From contig CAJQUW010013656.1 in assembly GCA_907163375.1 (NCBI GenBank), positions 62,001 to 126,000 on the forward strand: a DNA stretch of 64,000 nt, given 5' to 3'. Shown in pieces: positions 1 to 9,193 of this stretch (position 1 is the first letter of the stretch; the number at the start of each line of letters is the position of its first letter). Under the pieces are notes generated by a model. It saw only the letters and a list, made by a program, of their open reading frames with translations, ran no database searches and had not been told where the DNA came from. The position numbers and the translations under genes are program-made. Origin of the DNA: Prostheceraeus crozeri (lineage: Eukaryota; Platyhelminthes; Polycladida; Euryleptidae).

Positions 1-88
1 AATTCATGCTATATTGAAAAGACTGTTAGAAAAGAAGATTCTAAATGAAGAGGATTATAAAAGTGTAGCTGAAATATGTTGTTTTTAA
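1..88 (+). CDS. 3' end of a small Polinton protein (partial)
   Basis: The last 28 or so codons of the gene whose copy-B counterpart lies on the minus strand ending at 15334; both end in the residues AEICCF. The sequence is an inverted near-copy of 15334-15422. It sits just upstream of the penton-like gene, as in copy B. No domain is recognised. Confidence 0.7.
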   Translation, partial: IHAILKRLLEKKILNEEDYKSVAEICCF

Positions 89-166
89 TTTTTATCTATG
101 ATTTTTATCTATGATTTTTATCTACGATTTTTATCTATAATATTTATTCAAAATTTTAACTAAAAA

Positions 167-955
167 ATGTGTTCAGCAGATTTAGACAAAATTAATAATC
201 ATTTAGAAAATTTGACAGAGATTTTGGGTTCATCAAAATTTAGTACGACGTTAAAAATTATAACAACTACTTCATCACACACTTGTAATTTAGAACCCAT
301 TCTACATTTGGAACAAAATAAAAATTATCAAATTGCATTGACTAGTTTCTCCACATTTAACACTATTCAAAACGTTATCAAAGATGTGAATGATCAATTT
401 AGATATTCTACTGATAAAGGCAAAACATGGAAAATACTAACTTTTCTTCCTGGTTCTTACGAAGTTGAATCAATATCAAATGAAATTAAGAGACATTTAG
501 GTATACCATTTAAAGATAAGAAACAATTACATTTCGCAGTTGAACCGGCAGTTAATAAATTTTCTCTTACTTTAGACGAAAATCATCAAGTTGATTTTAA
601 TCATGATAGATCATTGTCAAAACTATTAGGATTTAATAAACAAACCTATAGTCAAGGTTATCATTTAGGTGAGAAGATTCCAAAAATAACTGAAATAAAT
701 TCAATTGTTTTACATTGTGACATTATTGAAGGAGGATATATAAATGGTAAATTATCAAATTTAATATTCAGTTTTCCAGCTTTTACTGTACCCATTGGTT
801 ATAGATTAAATGTAATTCCACAAACATTAATATATTTCCCTATCACAAGAAAAACTATTAACAACATTAACATTAGAATCACTGATGAAAAAGGACAAGA
901 AATAAATTTTGGAGGTGAAGAGATTATGATAGATCTTTTGGTTCGGGAGGTATAA
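167..955 (+). CDS. Polinton penton-like minor capsid protein
   Basis: A 262-residue protein that I assign to the Polinton minor capsid (penton, single jelly-roll) protein. Support comes from its length, beta-rich composition, its place next to the packaging ATPase, and a C-terminal pattern of alternating hydrophobic residues (INIRITDEKGQEINFGGEE) followed by a short strand, typical of this family. A short coiled segment lies at residues 5-20. In the virion it would occupy the fivefold vertices (family knowledge). The frame looks whole. A near-identical inverted copy lies at 14557-15279. The 21-bp repeat array at 941-1024 overlaps the last codons. Confidence 0.72.
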   Translation: MCSADLDKINNHLENLTEILGSSKFSTTLKIITTTSSHTCNLEPILHLEQNKNYQIALTSFSTFNTIQNVIKDVNDQFRYSTDKGKTWKILTFLPGSYEVESISNEIKRHLGIPFKDKKQLHFAVEPAVNKFSLTLDENHQVDFNHDRSLSKLLGFNKQTYSQGYHLGEKIPKITEINSIVLHCDIIEGGYINGKLSNLIFSFPAFTVPIGYRLNVIPQTLIYFPITRKTINNINIRITDEKGQEINFGGEEIMIDLLVREV

Positions 956-1024
956 ATTCCCGTTCGAGAGGTATAAACTCCCGTTCGAGAGGTATAAACT
1001 CCCGTTCGGGAGGTATAAACTCCC
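941..1024. repeat. Four 21-bp palindromic GC-rich units
   Basis: Four consecutive 21-bp units with the core GGGAGGTATAAACTCCC, an imperfect palindrome, at 941, 962, 983 and 1004. They overlap the penton-like gene's end. The matching place in copy B (near 14505) reads straight through without them, so the array was gained in copy A or lost in copy B. Confidence 0.9.
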
Positions 1025-1177
1025 ACGCGAAGCTAGAGAAGTTTAATTTTCTTCTTCTTCTTTAAAAATAAAAATAAAATAAAAATAAATTTTTTTATTA
1101 AAAAATGAGTGAAGTATTATTAATTAAATAAAAAGAAACTTAAATTTAATCATCATCCAAATTTATCTAATAAAGTT

Positions 1178-1852
1178 TTGTCACTTATTTGCGGAAGATC
1201 AGGTTGTGGAAAAACGTATCTGTTATTTAAAATTTTAACGACTCCAAATTTTTTGGATTATAACAATCTTATAATTTATACAACAACGGCAGAACAACCC
1301 GTCTATCAATTTTTAAAATATGGATTTGAAAATAATCTTAAAAAAACAGCAAATGCTTCATTATTCAAAGAATATGAAAAATCTGAAGATGAAGAAGAAA
1401 TAAGTTCGTGGTGTGAAGAAGCAGCAAAAAATAGTCAGTTAGTAGAATCCAATAAAAATAACCATATAAAGATACAATTAATAGATGATAGTGGTAATAT
1501 GCAAGATCCTAGTAAACTAGATAAAACAATGAAACATTGTGTAATTTTTGATGATTGTGTTAATGATAGAAATCAGTCAGTTCAGAGAAATTATTTCACA
1601 AGAGGTAGACATAATAACTGTAGTGTTTTTTATTTAACACAAAGTATGTATTCATTAGACGGAAGTGTTATTAGAAAGAATGCAAATATATTTATACTAT
1701 TTGAAATAAATGCAAGAAACTTAAAAGATTTGTTAAGAGATTTATGCGTAAGAAATAAAGATGAATTTAAACAATCGTGTAACAATGCTTGGTCAAAAGA
1801 TTATGGCTTCATTACAATTAATATTGATAAAAAATTCATGATAGAGTTATAG
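1178..1852 (+). CDS. Polinton A32-like packaging ATPase
   Basis: A FtsK/HerA-superfamily genome-packaging ATPase of the A32 type. The Walker A motif GRSGCGKT is at the very start of the frame, the Walker B-like VIFDDC is near residue 123, and the sensor-like stretch YLTQS lies near residue 152. It would pump DNA into the capsid (family knowledge). Its true N-terminus lies upstream of the first codon used here, because the frame does not open with ATG; the related upstream sequence from about 1105 is also present in copy B. The copy-B version is cut at this same Walker A motif by the terminus of copy A. Confidence 0.88.
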   Translation: MSLICGRSGCGKTYLLFKILTTPNFLDYNNLIIYTTTAEQPVYQFLKYGFENNLKKTANASLFKEYEKSEDEEEISSWCEEAAKNSQLVESNKNNHIKIQLIDDSGNMQDPSKLDKTMKHCVIFDDCVNDRNQSVQRNYFTRGRHNNCSVFYLTQSMYSLDGSVIRKNANIFILFEINARNLKDLLRDLCVRNKDEFKQSCNNAWSKDYGFITINIDKKFMIEL

Positions 1853-1921
1853 AAAATATTTTCGCGGAGTGACCGAATAATTTTTTCTTATAAATTTTTT
1901 GCTAATAAAAATAAAAAAAAT

Positions 1922-2227
1922 ATGTTGGATGCTTATAAGATAGAGCATGTACCAGTTTTAAAAGATTATCATCATCCTACAAATCCTGTAAATTCGAAGA
2001 AAGAAGTTAGATTTTATTATCATCATAAATCCGTAGCGCTCGTTACAGATTATAAAACAAAACATGGTATCAAACCGTGTGTTAAATCAAATACCTTTCT
2101 ACTTTGTCTACGAAGTTTCAGAGTATTTTTGGCTTATAATAATTTATGGTGGTTGGTTAAGAAAGAACATTTAACAACACATGAATTAGAAACATTACAT
2201 CAATTACATATTCCTGTGTATATGTAA
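1922..2227 (+). CDS. Small Polinton protein of unknown function
   Basis: A 101-residue basic, His- and Tyr-rich protein starting at an ATG just after an A-rich leader and ending 50 bp before the polymerase gene. It has no motif I recognise. A conserved-looking aromatic patch (YNNLWWLVKKEHL) lies near residues 73-85. The tight spacing on both sides and the shared strand with ATPase and polymerase suggest a genuine element gene. Confidence 0.5.
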   Translation: MLDAYKIEHVPVLKDYHHPTNPVNSKKEVRFYYHHKSVALVTDYKTKHGIKPCVKSNTFLLCLRSFRVFLAYNNLWWLVKKEHLTTHELETLHQLHIPVYM

Positions 2228-3609
2228 AAACGGAACCGAGGTTCTATGTAAAAATTCATTTTTTCTTTTAAAAACTATGAATCGTGAAATGTCTCTCGGA
2301 CAAACGTCTAGGATTGATGAATTAATCAAGAAACAAACTGCTGAGTTTGATGCGCAAATTAAACATAGTACACGTAGTAAACGTATTAAAGAACAGAAAC
2401 GTACTAGGCGTAGTATTAGACGTAATACTAAAAAACAGAAAAGTGGAACAAAAGAAATATTAGAAATTCCTATTACTGATATCTTTTTTGATGATAGAAT
2501 TAAGGATGAACTTGGTAATGAATTATGTAATTTATTTAATCCAAATGAAATTAAATATGAAAATGTATCTTTTATTAATGTAGTAAATGATATGCGGAAA
2601 CTTTTAGCAAATGGTAAAATTATTAATTTACTTGGAAAAGTTATTAAAGATCAGGAAAATATAATTCAAAATTTTTACGTAACCTTCCATAATAAAAAAT
2701 CATTTGAAACATGGTTTTCCAATCTGGATGAGAAATCCGATGCTAACGAATGGATTTTTACAGGTAATATTAAATATGAAGATTTTGGAATGAAGTTAGT
2801 ACAAAGATCGCATAGAGGGGCAGGGATTAATATGAAATATAGAATCAAAGAATATTTCGGTGAATATTGTTATATTCCTTCTGAAGATTTTTGTTTTATT
2901 AAATGTTATAATGTTTTACGAGGTTTTAATGAAGAACAAGGAGAAATGATGAAAGAAATGTTCAATAATTTTTTATATAAAGAGAAAGACACATCTAGAA
3001 CAGGAGTAATGTCAAACTGCAAATTTTCTCAATTCAATAAATATTTTGGGGAATGTGTTCGATATTATAGTCCTGCCAATCGTCATTTAAATCCTAGAGG
3101 AATTGAAACGTTTCATAATTATGTTTATTACAATTATTTTCACGCAGGTTCAACAATTGGTCACTATTGTTTAATTGATAAATCTCATAAATTAAAAGCT
3201 ATTAGAGAAATTGAAAATAATTTCAAACCCATATATAAAACAGTTACTGATGAAAATCTAACAACGCGTCCATATAAAATCATAACAAAGAAAAAAATTG
3301 ACTATGGTTCAACATATATTTGGGATCTCGAAACTTTTCCCGATCCTAACTGTTCAACAGCTGATCCTATTCCTTATGCTGTAGGAGCTATTAATTTTAA
3401 TAAATTTATATGTTGTTTACCGAAACAAAGATTGAAAGAATTAGAAACACGTTTGTTAAGTGATATGATTAAAATTAAACGATCAAAAGATGAAGATGAA
3501 ATTAAAAAACTTAAAAAAACAGATTAATGAGTATAATAATTTAACTGAATTAGAATTTAATAAACTTCAAAATTGTGTGAAAATATTTACGAGAACTGAG
3601 GATGATGAA

Positions 3610-3650
3610 TGTCCGATCGGGGGAAACCCAGAGGACGTATGTCCGATCCA
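3610..3650. repeat. GC-rich mini-repeat inside polymerase gene
   Basis: A GC-rich patch in an otherwise AT-rich gene, with GTCCGATC occurring twice about 30 bp apart. It lies between the exonuclease motifs, encodes Gly/Pro-rich residues unlike the surroundings, and shares the GATCGG core with the repeats at 8447-8570. Confidence 0.55.
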
Positions 3651-4359
3651 TCAATTTTTTGAAACTCTTGGAAAATTTAATTATTCGAGAGTAACTTTAA
3701 TAGCTCACAATTCATCAGGTTTTGATTCCTATTTTCCGATAAAAGCTAATTTTAAATTATCTAAACCGCCTCTTAAAACTTCCAGAGGAATATTGACTGC
3801 TTCATTACAAAATCCTTATACAACTGAATGTGTTAGTAGATACATTTAAAAATCTTTTAGATTTAAAAACAATATGAAAAAAGATTCACCTTCAGGTAAA
3901 TTAGCACTTCAAACTATTATAATGAAATGTAGTTATCAACATGTAAAAACAAGTCTTTTTAAATGGTGTGAGAATTTTAAAATTCGTATGAATGTGTGTA
4001 AATTAAATTATGAAATTGGAGACATAACACATGAAAATTATAAAGAAAAAGAAATTGAATGGAGACCATATTTAGTTACCGATATTCTTTCTTTAGCTTT
4101 TTGTATCTACAAATATAATAATGTTATGCAAGATTTAGTTGGTGAAGATATAACTACTAATTTGACATCCTCTGCTTTAACATTTAACGGTTGGATGAAA
4201 AGCGTACAAAATGACAATATAAATATTCATTCTTATATAGATTTATGGGCTAGAAATTATATTAGAAAATCTGTTAAAGGTGGAAGAGTTTCAGCAAATA
4301 TAAGAAAATACATATCGCCATTTTGTAGCATCTTGTTACCAATATTAAAACAGTATTTA

Positions 4360-4419
4360 CCTGGTCGCTACACTGGTGGGGCTTTGTCCCCTGGTCGCTG
4401 CGCTGGGGGGACTTTGTCC
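4360..4419. repeat. Two in-frame 30-bp GC-rich repeats in polymerase gene
   Basis: Two adjacent 30-bp units beginning CCTGGTCGCT and ending CTTTGTCC. Each is ten codons (PGRYTGGALS and PGRCAGGTLS), so the array preserves the frame. It lies upstream of the Pol A motif in a region expected to tolerate insertion. Confidence 0.85.
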
Positions 4420-5819
4420 CTTGGAAGTAATTTAATAGATTTAATGAAACAGTATCGAGATTTAGGAGATAAAACTGAAATTTGTAAGAAAATTTCAAAT
4501 CAACTACTTGAACAAAAACATGAATTTCTAATGGTTTTTGATGCCACATCTTTATATCCATCAGCTATGTATGATGAAAATTCAGAATACCCTAAAGCTG
4601 AATCAGCTAGAAAATTTAGACAAGAAGAAGAGCGGGAAATAGTATATAAATTTAATACTCAAACATTTAGACCTAAAACTGGAATATTCTCTGTTGTGTT
4701 TCAATATCCGAATGACATGTTTTTCCAACCAGTTCCTATAAAAGATAAAGTTAAAAATCAAAATAATAATTCTCATGTAAAAGTAATCAGGTTTAGAAAT
4801 GGTATATGTTATGATGTATTAACTTCTGTAGACATACAAGAAATTGTTAGATGTGGGGGAAAATCTTACATATTACTGATGGTATAATTTATGAAAAAAT
4901 TATCAAGTTTCACCATTTCGAAATTATATTGAAAAACTTTTTAATTTGAGAAAAAGATATAAAGCAGAAGGAAATACTGTAGGTGATGAGTTAATTAAAT
5001 TATTGATGAATTCGCTATATGGCAAAACTGTGCAAAAAGATATAACCACTAAATATCATTTATGGAATGAGAATACATTGAGAAAAAATTTCACTCAAGA
5101 AGTAAAAGATTATGAAAAATTAAATGATGAACAATATTTAGCGAAAGTAGAAATGGAAGATGATGAATTTCTCAAAACTAATATTGTAAAAGATGGGAAG
5201 ACGTCATTCATGCCATCACACTTAGGTTCTTTTATTCTTTCTCACTCTAGAAGAATCATGAATAGCTTTATTTTAGAAATTAATGGTTTCAACGAAAAAG
5301 ACATTCATTATACAGATACTGATTCAATATACATTTCTAATGAGCTCTTCAATAAATTAGATGCTGCTGGATATGTTGGTGGGGAATTGTGTCAAGGAAA
5401 AAATGATTATGGAAATGGTGGAATTATTTTTGCAATGTTTATTGCTCCTAAAATAAAATATTGTATTACTGTAGATGAACAAGGGAGACTTAGTGAAAAC
5501 AAAACATTCAAAGGATATTCACAAGATAAAGTAAAAGTAGAAGATTTTCTAAAATTATATTCGGGGAAAACATTATCGACTACAGTTAATAAACCGTGCA
5601 AAAGATCTTTAGAAACTGGAATTAGTATTCCTGATAAAAATAATAATACTGAAGAAAAAAAATTTTCTGGTCAAATAAATATTCTTAAGCGTCAAGCACC
5701 TGATGAAAATGAAATTATGTTACCTTATAACGGAGAAGATATTCAAGCTGAAATATTTTAAACAATCGTCTGTGAGAGTAATTTGAGTGATGATGATGAC
5801 ACGTGGGAATAATAATTTT

Positions 5820-6010
5820 TTTATTACATCTAAAAATTTCATAACATCTGAAGACTTATTACATCTAAAAATTTTATAACATCTAAAAACTTATTACATC
5901 TAAAAATTTTATAACATCTAAACACTTATTACATCTAAAAATTTTATAACATCTAAAATTTTATAACATCTAAAAACTTATTACATCTAAAAACTTATTA
6001 CATATGAAAA
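5820..6010. repeat. AT-rich tandem repeats
   Basis: Repeated units of ATTACATCTAAAAA and ATAACATCTAAAA, about 28-30 bp per double unit, fill the space between the convergent polymerase gene and the 6041-7456 gene. No spacer structure as in CRISPR. Confidence 0.85.
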
Positions 6011-6040
6011 TATATTTATCGAATATTTTGGTATTTTCTA

Positions 6041-7456
6041 TTAAGTTTTATCATATAAAGTTTTATCAAAAGATAATTTAAATTTTTTTTCACTAACTAT
6101 TGATTCTTCATCATCATCATCAATTGATTCTTCATCATCATCAATTGATTCTTCATCATCATCATAAATTGATTCTTCAACATCATAAATTACACTTTTT
6201 GGTATAGGATGCCATTCCCTGATAGGATACCATTCTCTTATTGGAATATCTAACTCTAAATTACACCTTTTATCTGATAATAATATAATAGAGAAAAATA
6301 TTGGTCTTTGATCTCTTTTGGAAAATTTAATAACACCACCATAATCTGAATCACTTTTAGTTTTTATTAAAGATGATAAAATTTTAAATTGATTAGATGT
6401 AAATCCTAATTTAAATTTTGTAGACCCGACACATAGTTGTCGAACAGTATCTTCAACTATACCATCATTATTATTTTCAATTGTAAGAAAATGAAATTTA
6501 GATAAATTTTGATTACATGTAGTATTAATATCATGTACATCAGTATGAGATATAAATTTTTCTTCACTTAAATTTTTATAATTACTAATATTTTTATAAT
6601 CTTTTTTACCATTTACACCTTTTTCAGATGTTTCAGAATCATCTACATTATCATCATCTATATTAACATCATCATTATTATTATAAGATTCTTTAAGATC
6701 GGGCAAAGCCCTAGAACCTTCGGTTCGTTTATTATGATTATGATTATGGTCATTGTTAATAGTATAAGGTGTTGTCCAAATATAAAGTTTTTCTTGTTGA
6801 GCTAAACCATTTATATAAGATTTTAACAAATTAATATTTAAATTTGAATATAATCCTATATATGTATCATCATCATATCTTTGGCGCATTTCTAATGTTT
6901 CTTGTTTATAAATTGTATCTCTATAATAAACTTGACATAATAAGTCTTCGTTATGTTTTTTACTCTCTATATGAATATTATATTGGTTTTGTTCATCAAC
7001 AAATAATCTTATTTTTTCTTTGGAAAAAGATTTTAATTTTTTAACAAATTCTTTAATATTGATATAATTAATAATTTTAGTTTCTATCCAATCAGTACTG
7101 CTAATTGGCAACACTGCTCTAATAAAACCATAAACATTATTATGACCTATTATAACCATATTTTCTTTATTTGATTCAACATAAGCCACATCATTATATT
7201 TGCTTACAACATCCATAAATTTAATATACGGATCTCCTGAAAAAATACAATAGTTAGTTTCTATAGATGGTAAACCTTTAGTTTGTTCCCTAAATATTTT
7301 GGCTTGTAATTGAAATAAAAGATTAACATCTATACATGGATTTGTAACAGTATTATTATTATCAAAACATTTATTTTCAAATCCCGTTGATCTCGTCGAA
7401 TAAGAAGAACAGGATGATGCGGGCGAATACAATTTTTTTAAATTTGCTTTTTCCAT
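6041..7456 (-). CDS. Polinton 471-aa protein, unknown
   Basis: A long minus-strand frame starting at an ATG at 7456, sharing a divergent promoter region with the gene at 7532. It has a beta-rich N-terminal half, a low-complexity Asn/Asp-rich middle (residues 235-275), a second beta-rich block (residues 330-410) and an acidic tail with repeated DDDEESI units. The two beta-rich blocks around an acidic linker loosely resemble a sliding-clamp layout, but I see no clamp motif, so that is a guess. A GC-rich mini-repeat at 6695-6730 lies in the linker. Confidence 0.6.
   Translation of the reverse strand: MEKANLKKLYSPASSCSSYSTRSTGFENKCFDNNNTVTNPCIDVNLLFQLQAKIFREQTKGLPSIETNYCIFSGDPYIKFMDVVSKYNDVAYVESNKENMVIIGHNNVYGFIRAVLPISSTDWIETKIINYINIKEFVKKLKSFSKEKIRLFVDEQNQYNIHIESKKHNEDLLCQVYYRDTIYKQETLEMRQRYDDDTYIGLYSNLNINLLKSYINGLAQQEKLYIWTTPYTINNDHNHNHNKRTEGSRALPDLKESYNNNDDVNIDDDNVDDSETSEKGVNGKKDYKNISNYKNLSEEKFISHTDVHDINTTCNQNLSKFHFLTIENNNDGIVEDTVRQLCVGSTKFKLGFTSNQFKILSSLIKTKSDSDYGGVIKFSKRDQRPIFFSIILLSDKRCNLELDIPIREWYPIREWHPIPKSVIYDVEESIYDDDEESIDDDEESIDDDDEESIVSEKKFKLSFDKTLYDKT
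6695..6730. repeat. GC-rich mini-palindromes in coding sequence
   Basis: Two short hairpins, CGGGCAAAGCCC-like and GAACCTTCGGTTC, side by side inside the 471-aa gene's Asn/Asp-rich linker. They belong to the same GC-rich class as those at 4360, 8447 and 11285. Confidence 0.6.
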
Positions 7457-7531
7457 TTTTTTATTTTTATTAGAAAAAATTTTACTTTTTTATTTTTATT
7501 AGAAGAAATTTTATTTTTTTATTGTTAAAAA

Positions 7532-8377
7532 ATGATGTTACCAAATGTTGGTGGAGGTGCATATATCCCGAATAATCGTGAATTAGAAATAGAGATAGAA
7601 AATTATATCATGAAAACTGGAGACGTTTTATCTGGTCCATTGCATCTTTCTATTCTTCCGCAACAAAATACAGAGTTAACAAATAAACAATATGTTGATA
7701 CACAAATCAATGATTTAAAAGAAAAATATATAAACGATGTTTTGGTTCCACTGATGAATGAATTAAAGTTGCTAAAACTTAATGACAAATCATCAAACGA
7801 AAAATTATTAAAACTTGATAAAAAGGATAGAGAGCTAGAAGCAGATATAGCAAAACTGTTTAAAAAGATTTCTGAACAATCAAAACTTTTAATATTACTT
7901 TCAATAAATTTAAAATCTGCAGTCATTAAAAATAAACATCAGATAAAAATGTTGAAAGAACAATTAGAAGATGAAATAGAAAAACTTCCTGAAAGAATTA
8001 AAAAAAATTTAAAGCAGTTACAAACTACATTCCAAAAAAGTGTTGATGAATTAAGTTCTAAAATTACTCAACAAATGAAAAAGATGAATAGAATAATAAA
8101 TGAAGTAAACTCACTTAATCAAAGAGTTGATAAAATGAAAACTCTTAAAATCAATTTAGAAAATGAATTAAAGAAAAATTTACAAGAAAACTCTAAAGAA
8201 AATAAAGAACAGTTAGATTCTGTTAAAAGACAATTAGATGTTCTTAAAATTAAGTTAAATGCTCTTAAAACGGCGTTGAAGATTAATCAGCAGAAAATGC
8301 AAGTTAATAGAAAAGAAATTAAAGTACATCACACGCTGCTTGACGCAATAGATGAAGTGCAACGGAAAATCAATTAA
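7532..8377 (+). CDS. Polinton fibre-like coiled-coil protein with phage tail-fibre motif
   Basis: A 281-residue protein. Residues 28-65 carry the pattern MKTGDVLSGPLHL ... NKQYVDTQI, which matches the repeated GDxMTGPLxL...KKYVDxQ motif of bacteriophage tail fibres and similar attachment proteins. The rest (about 65-280) is an uninterrupted Lys/Glu/Leu-rich coiled coil, ideal for a trimeric stalk. I infer a virion fibre or receptor-attachment stalk. It starts 75 bp from the divergent 471-aa gene. The frame looks whole. A plain coiled-coil scaffolding protein is the alternative. Confidence 0.65.
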   Translation: MMLPNVGGGAYIPNNRELEIEIENYIMKTGDVLSGPLHLSILPQQNTELTNKQYVDTQINDLKEKYINDVLVPLMNELKLLKLNDKSSNEKLLKLDKKDRELEADIAKLFKKISEQSKLLILLSINLKSAVIKNKHQIKMLKEQLEDEIEKLPERIKKNLKQLQTTFQKSVDELSSKITQQMKKMNRIINEVNSLNQRVDKMKTLKINLENELKKNLQENSKENKEQLDSVKRQLDVLKIKLNALKTALKINQQKMQVNRKEIKVHHTLLDAIDEVQRKIN

Positions 8378-8446
8378 TAAAGTTATCTCAAAGTTGTTGT
8401 CCATTCACAAACGTAAATCTTGATCGATGAAGTCTTGGGTTTCTAA

Positions 8447-8570
8447 CCTATCGGAGCAAAGCTCCTCGAGGCTTTAGCCGATCGGACCAAAGGTCCTCAG
8501 GTTACTAACCAATAGAACTTTGTTCAGAGGCTTTAGCCGATCGGACCAAAGGTCCTGAGGTTATTACCGA
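8447..8570. repeat. GC-rich palindromic repeat cluster
   Basis: Two near-identical stretches containing GGCTTTAGCCGATCGGACC AAAGGTCC, plus GGAGCAAAGCTCC. Each holds nested hairpins (GGACCAAAGGTCC). The cluster lies between the convergent 3' ends of the fibre-like and 8663-9046 genes. An inverted copy lies at 11285-11340. Confidence 0.88.
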
Positions 8571-8662
8571 ATCATACTAGGACTTAGATATATTCCAGAA
8601 CCATCTTTAGTTTCTTTAATTTCAATTAAATCATCAACATTGTGGAGAATATTTTTAAGAAC

Positions 8663-9046
8663 TCATTTTCCTTTATCAACTAATTTTAATTTACTAATAA
8701 AATTATCTACTATTCCGTCACCCCTAGCAACTTTCTCTAACTCTCTATTATGACGTTTTTGTTCTTCTAATGCTGCCTTCTCTGATTTATTTTTATTTAC
8801 TGCTTGGACAATACCAGCTGTCCTACCTGCAACACTTCCTGCAGCTGCTATGCCACCTATTATTAGAGGAATTAATGGGAGAATCTCGCCATTCTTTTCT
8901 TCTTGTAATTGAATATTCTCTATCATTGGTTTACTTATGTAATACTTTTTTTTGTTAATCGTAATAGTTTTAGGGGTATTTTTGTCAACAATATTACGTA
9001 ATTTTAATTCAACAGTTTTATTATTATTACTTTTCGCTTGCGACAT
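8663..9046 (-). CDS. Small Polinton protein with hydrophobic Gly/Ala segment
   Basis: A 127-residue basic protein. The N-terminus is Lys/Asn-rich, the centre (residues 55-80) is a hydrophobic Gly/Ala-rich segment (PLIPLIIGGIAAAGSVAG), and the C-terminus is a charged helix. The arrangement resembles the small membrane-active or core proteins of adenovirus-like and Polinton capsids; that role is inference. It sits directly downstream of the major capsid gene on the same strand. Confidence 0.6.
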   Translation of the reverse strand: MSQAKSNNNKTVELKLRNIVDKNTPKTITINKKKYYISKPMIENIQLQEEKNGEILPLIPLIIGGIAAAGSVAGRTAGIVQAVNKNKSEKAALEEQKRHNRELEKVARGDGIVDNFISKLKLVDKGK

Positions 9047-9193
9047 TTTTAATAAAAAAATTTTAAGTTATGAAAAATTTTAATCTATTCTAGTTATGAA
9101 TAAATTTTAAATTAGGAATTTTTAATCTATTCTAGTTACAAAAAAAATTTATTACTAATTACTAAAAAAAATTTAAGTTAACAAAAATTTTAA

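Larger units (their letters stand above)
2277..5761 (+). pseudogene. Polinton protein-primed DNA polymerase B
   Basis: Replicative DNA polymerase of the protein-primed family B. Motifs visible in order are an Exo I-like DLETF (about 3330), an Exo II-like AHNSSGFDSYF (about 3705), the Pol A motif SLYPSAM (about 4550), the Pol B motif NSLYGK (about 5010) and the Pol C motif YTDTDS (about 5310). The N-terminal third is basic and may hold the priming or terminal-protein region (inference). The gene is broken, with about three breaks. It also contains two GC-rich mini-repeat insertions (3610-3650 and 4360-4419), the second keeping the reading frame. Confidence 0.92.

Noticed and set aside
799-1026. 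Minus-strand gene with repeated VYTSRTG units
   Set aside because: It is the antisense reading of the 21-bp repeat array and the penton-like gene.
5820-6010. CRISPR-like array
   Set aside because: Units are AT-rich, adjacent and without unique spacers; the context is an animal Polinton.
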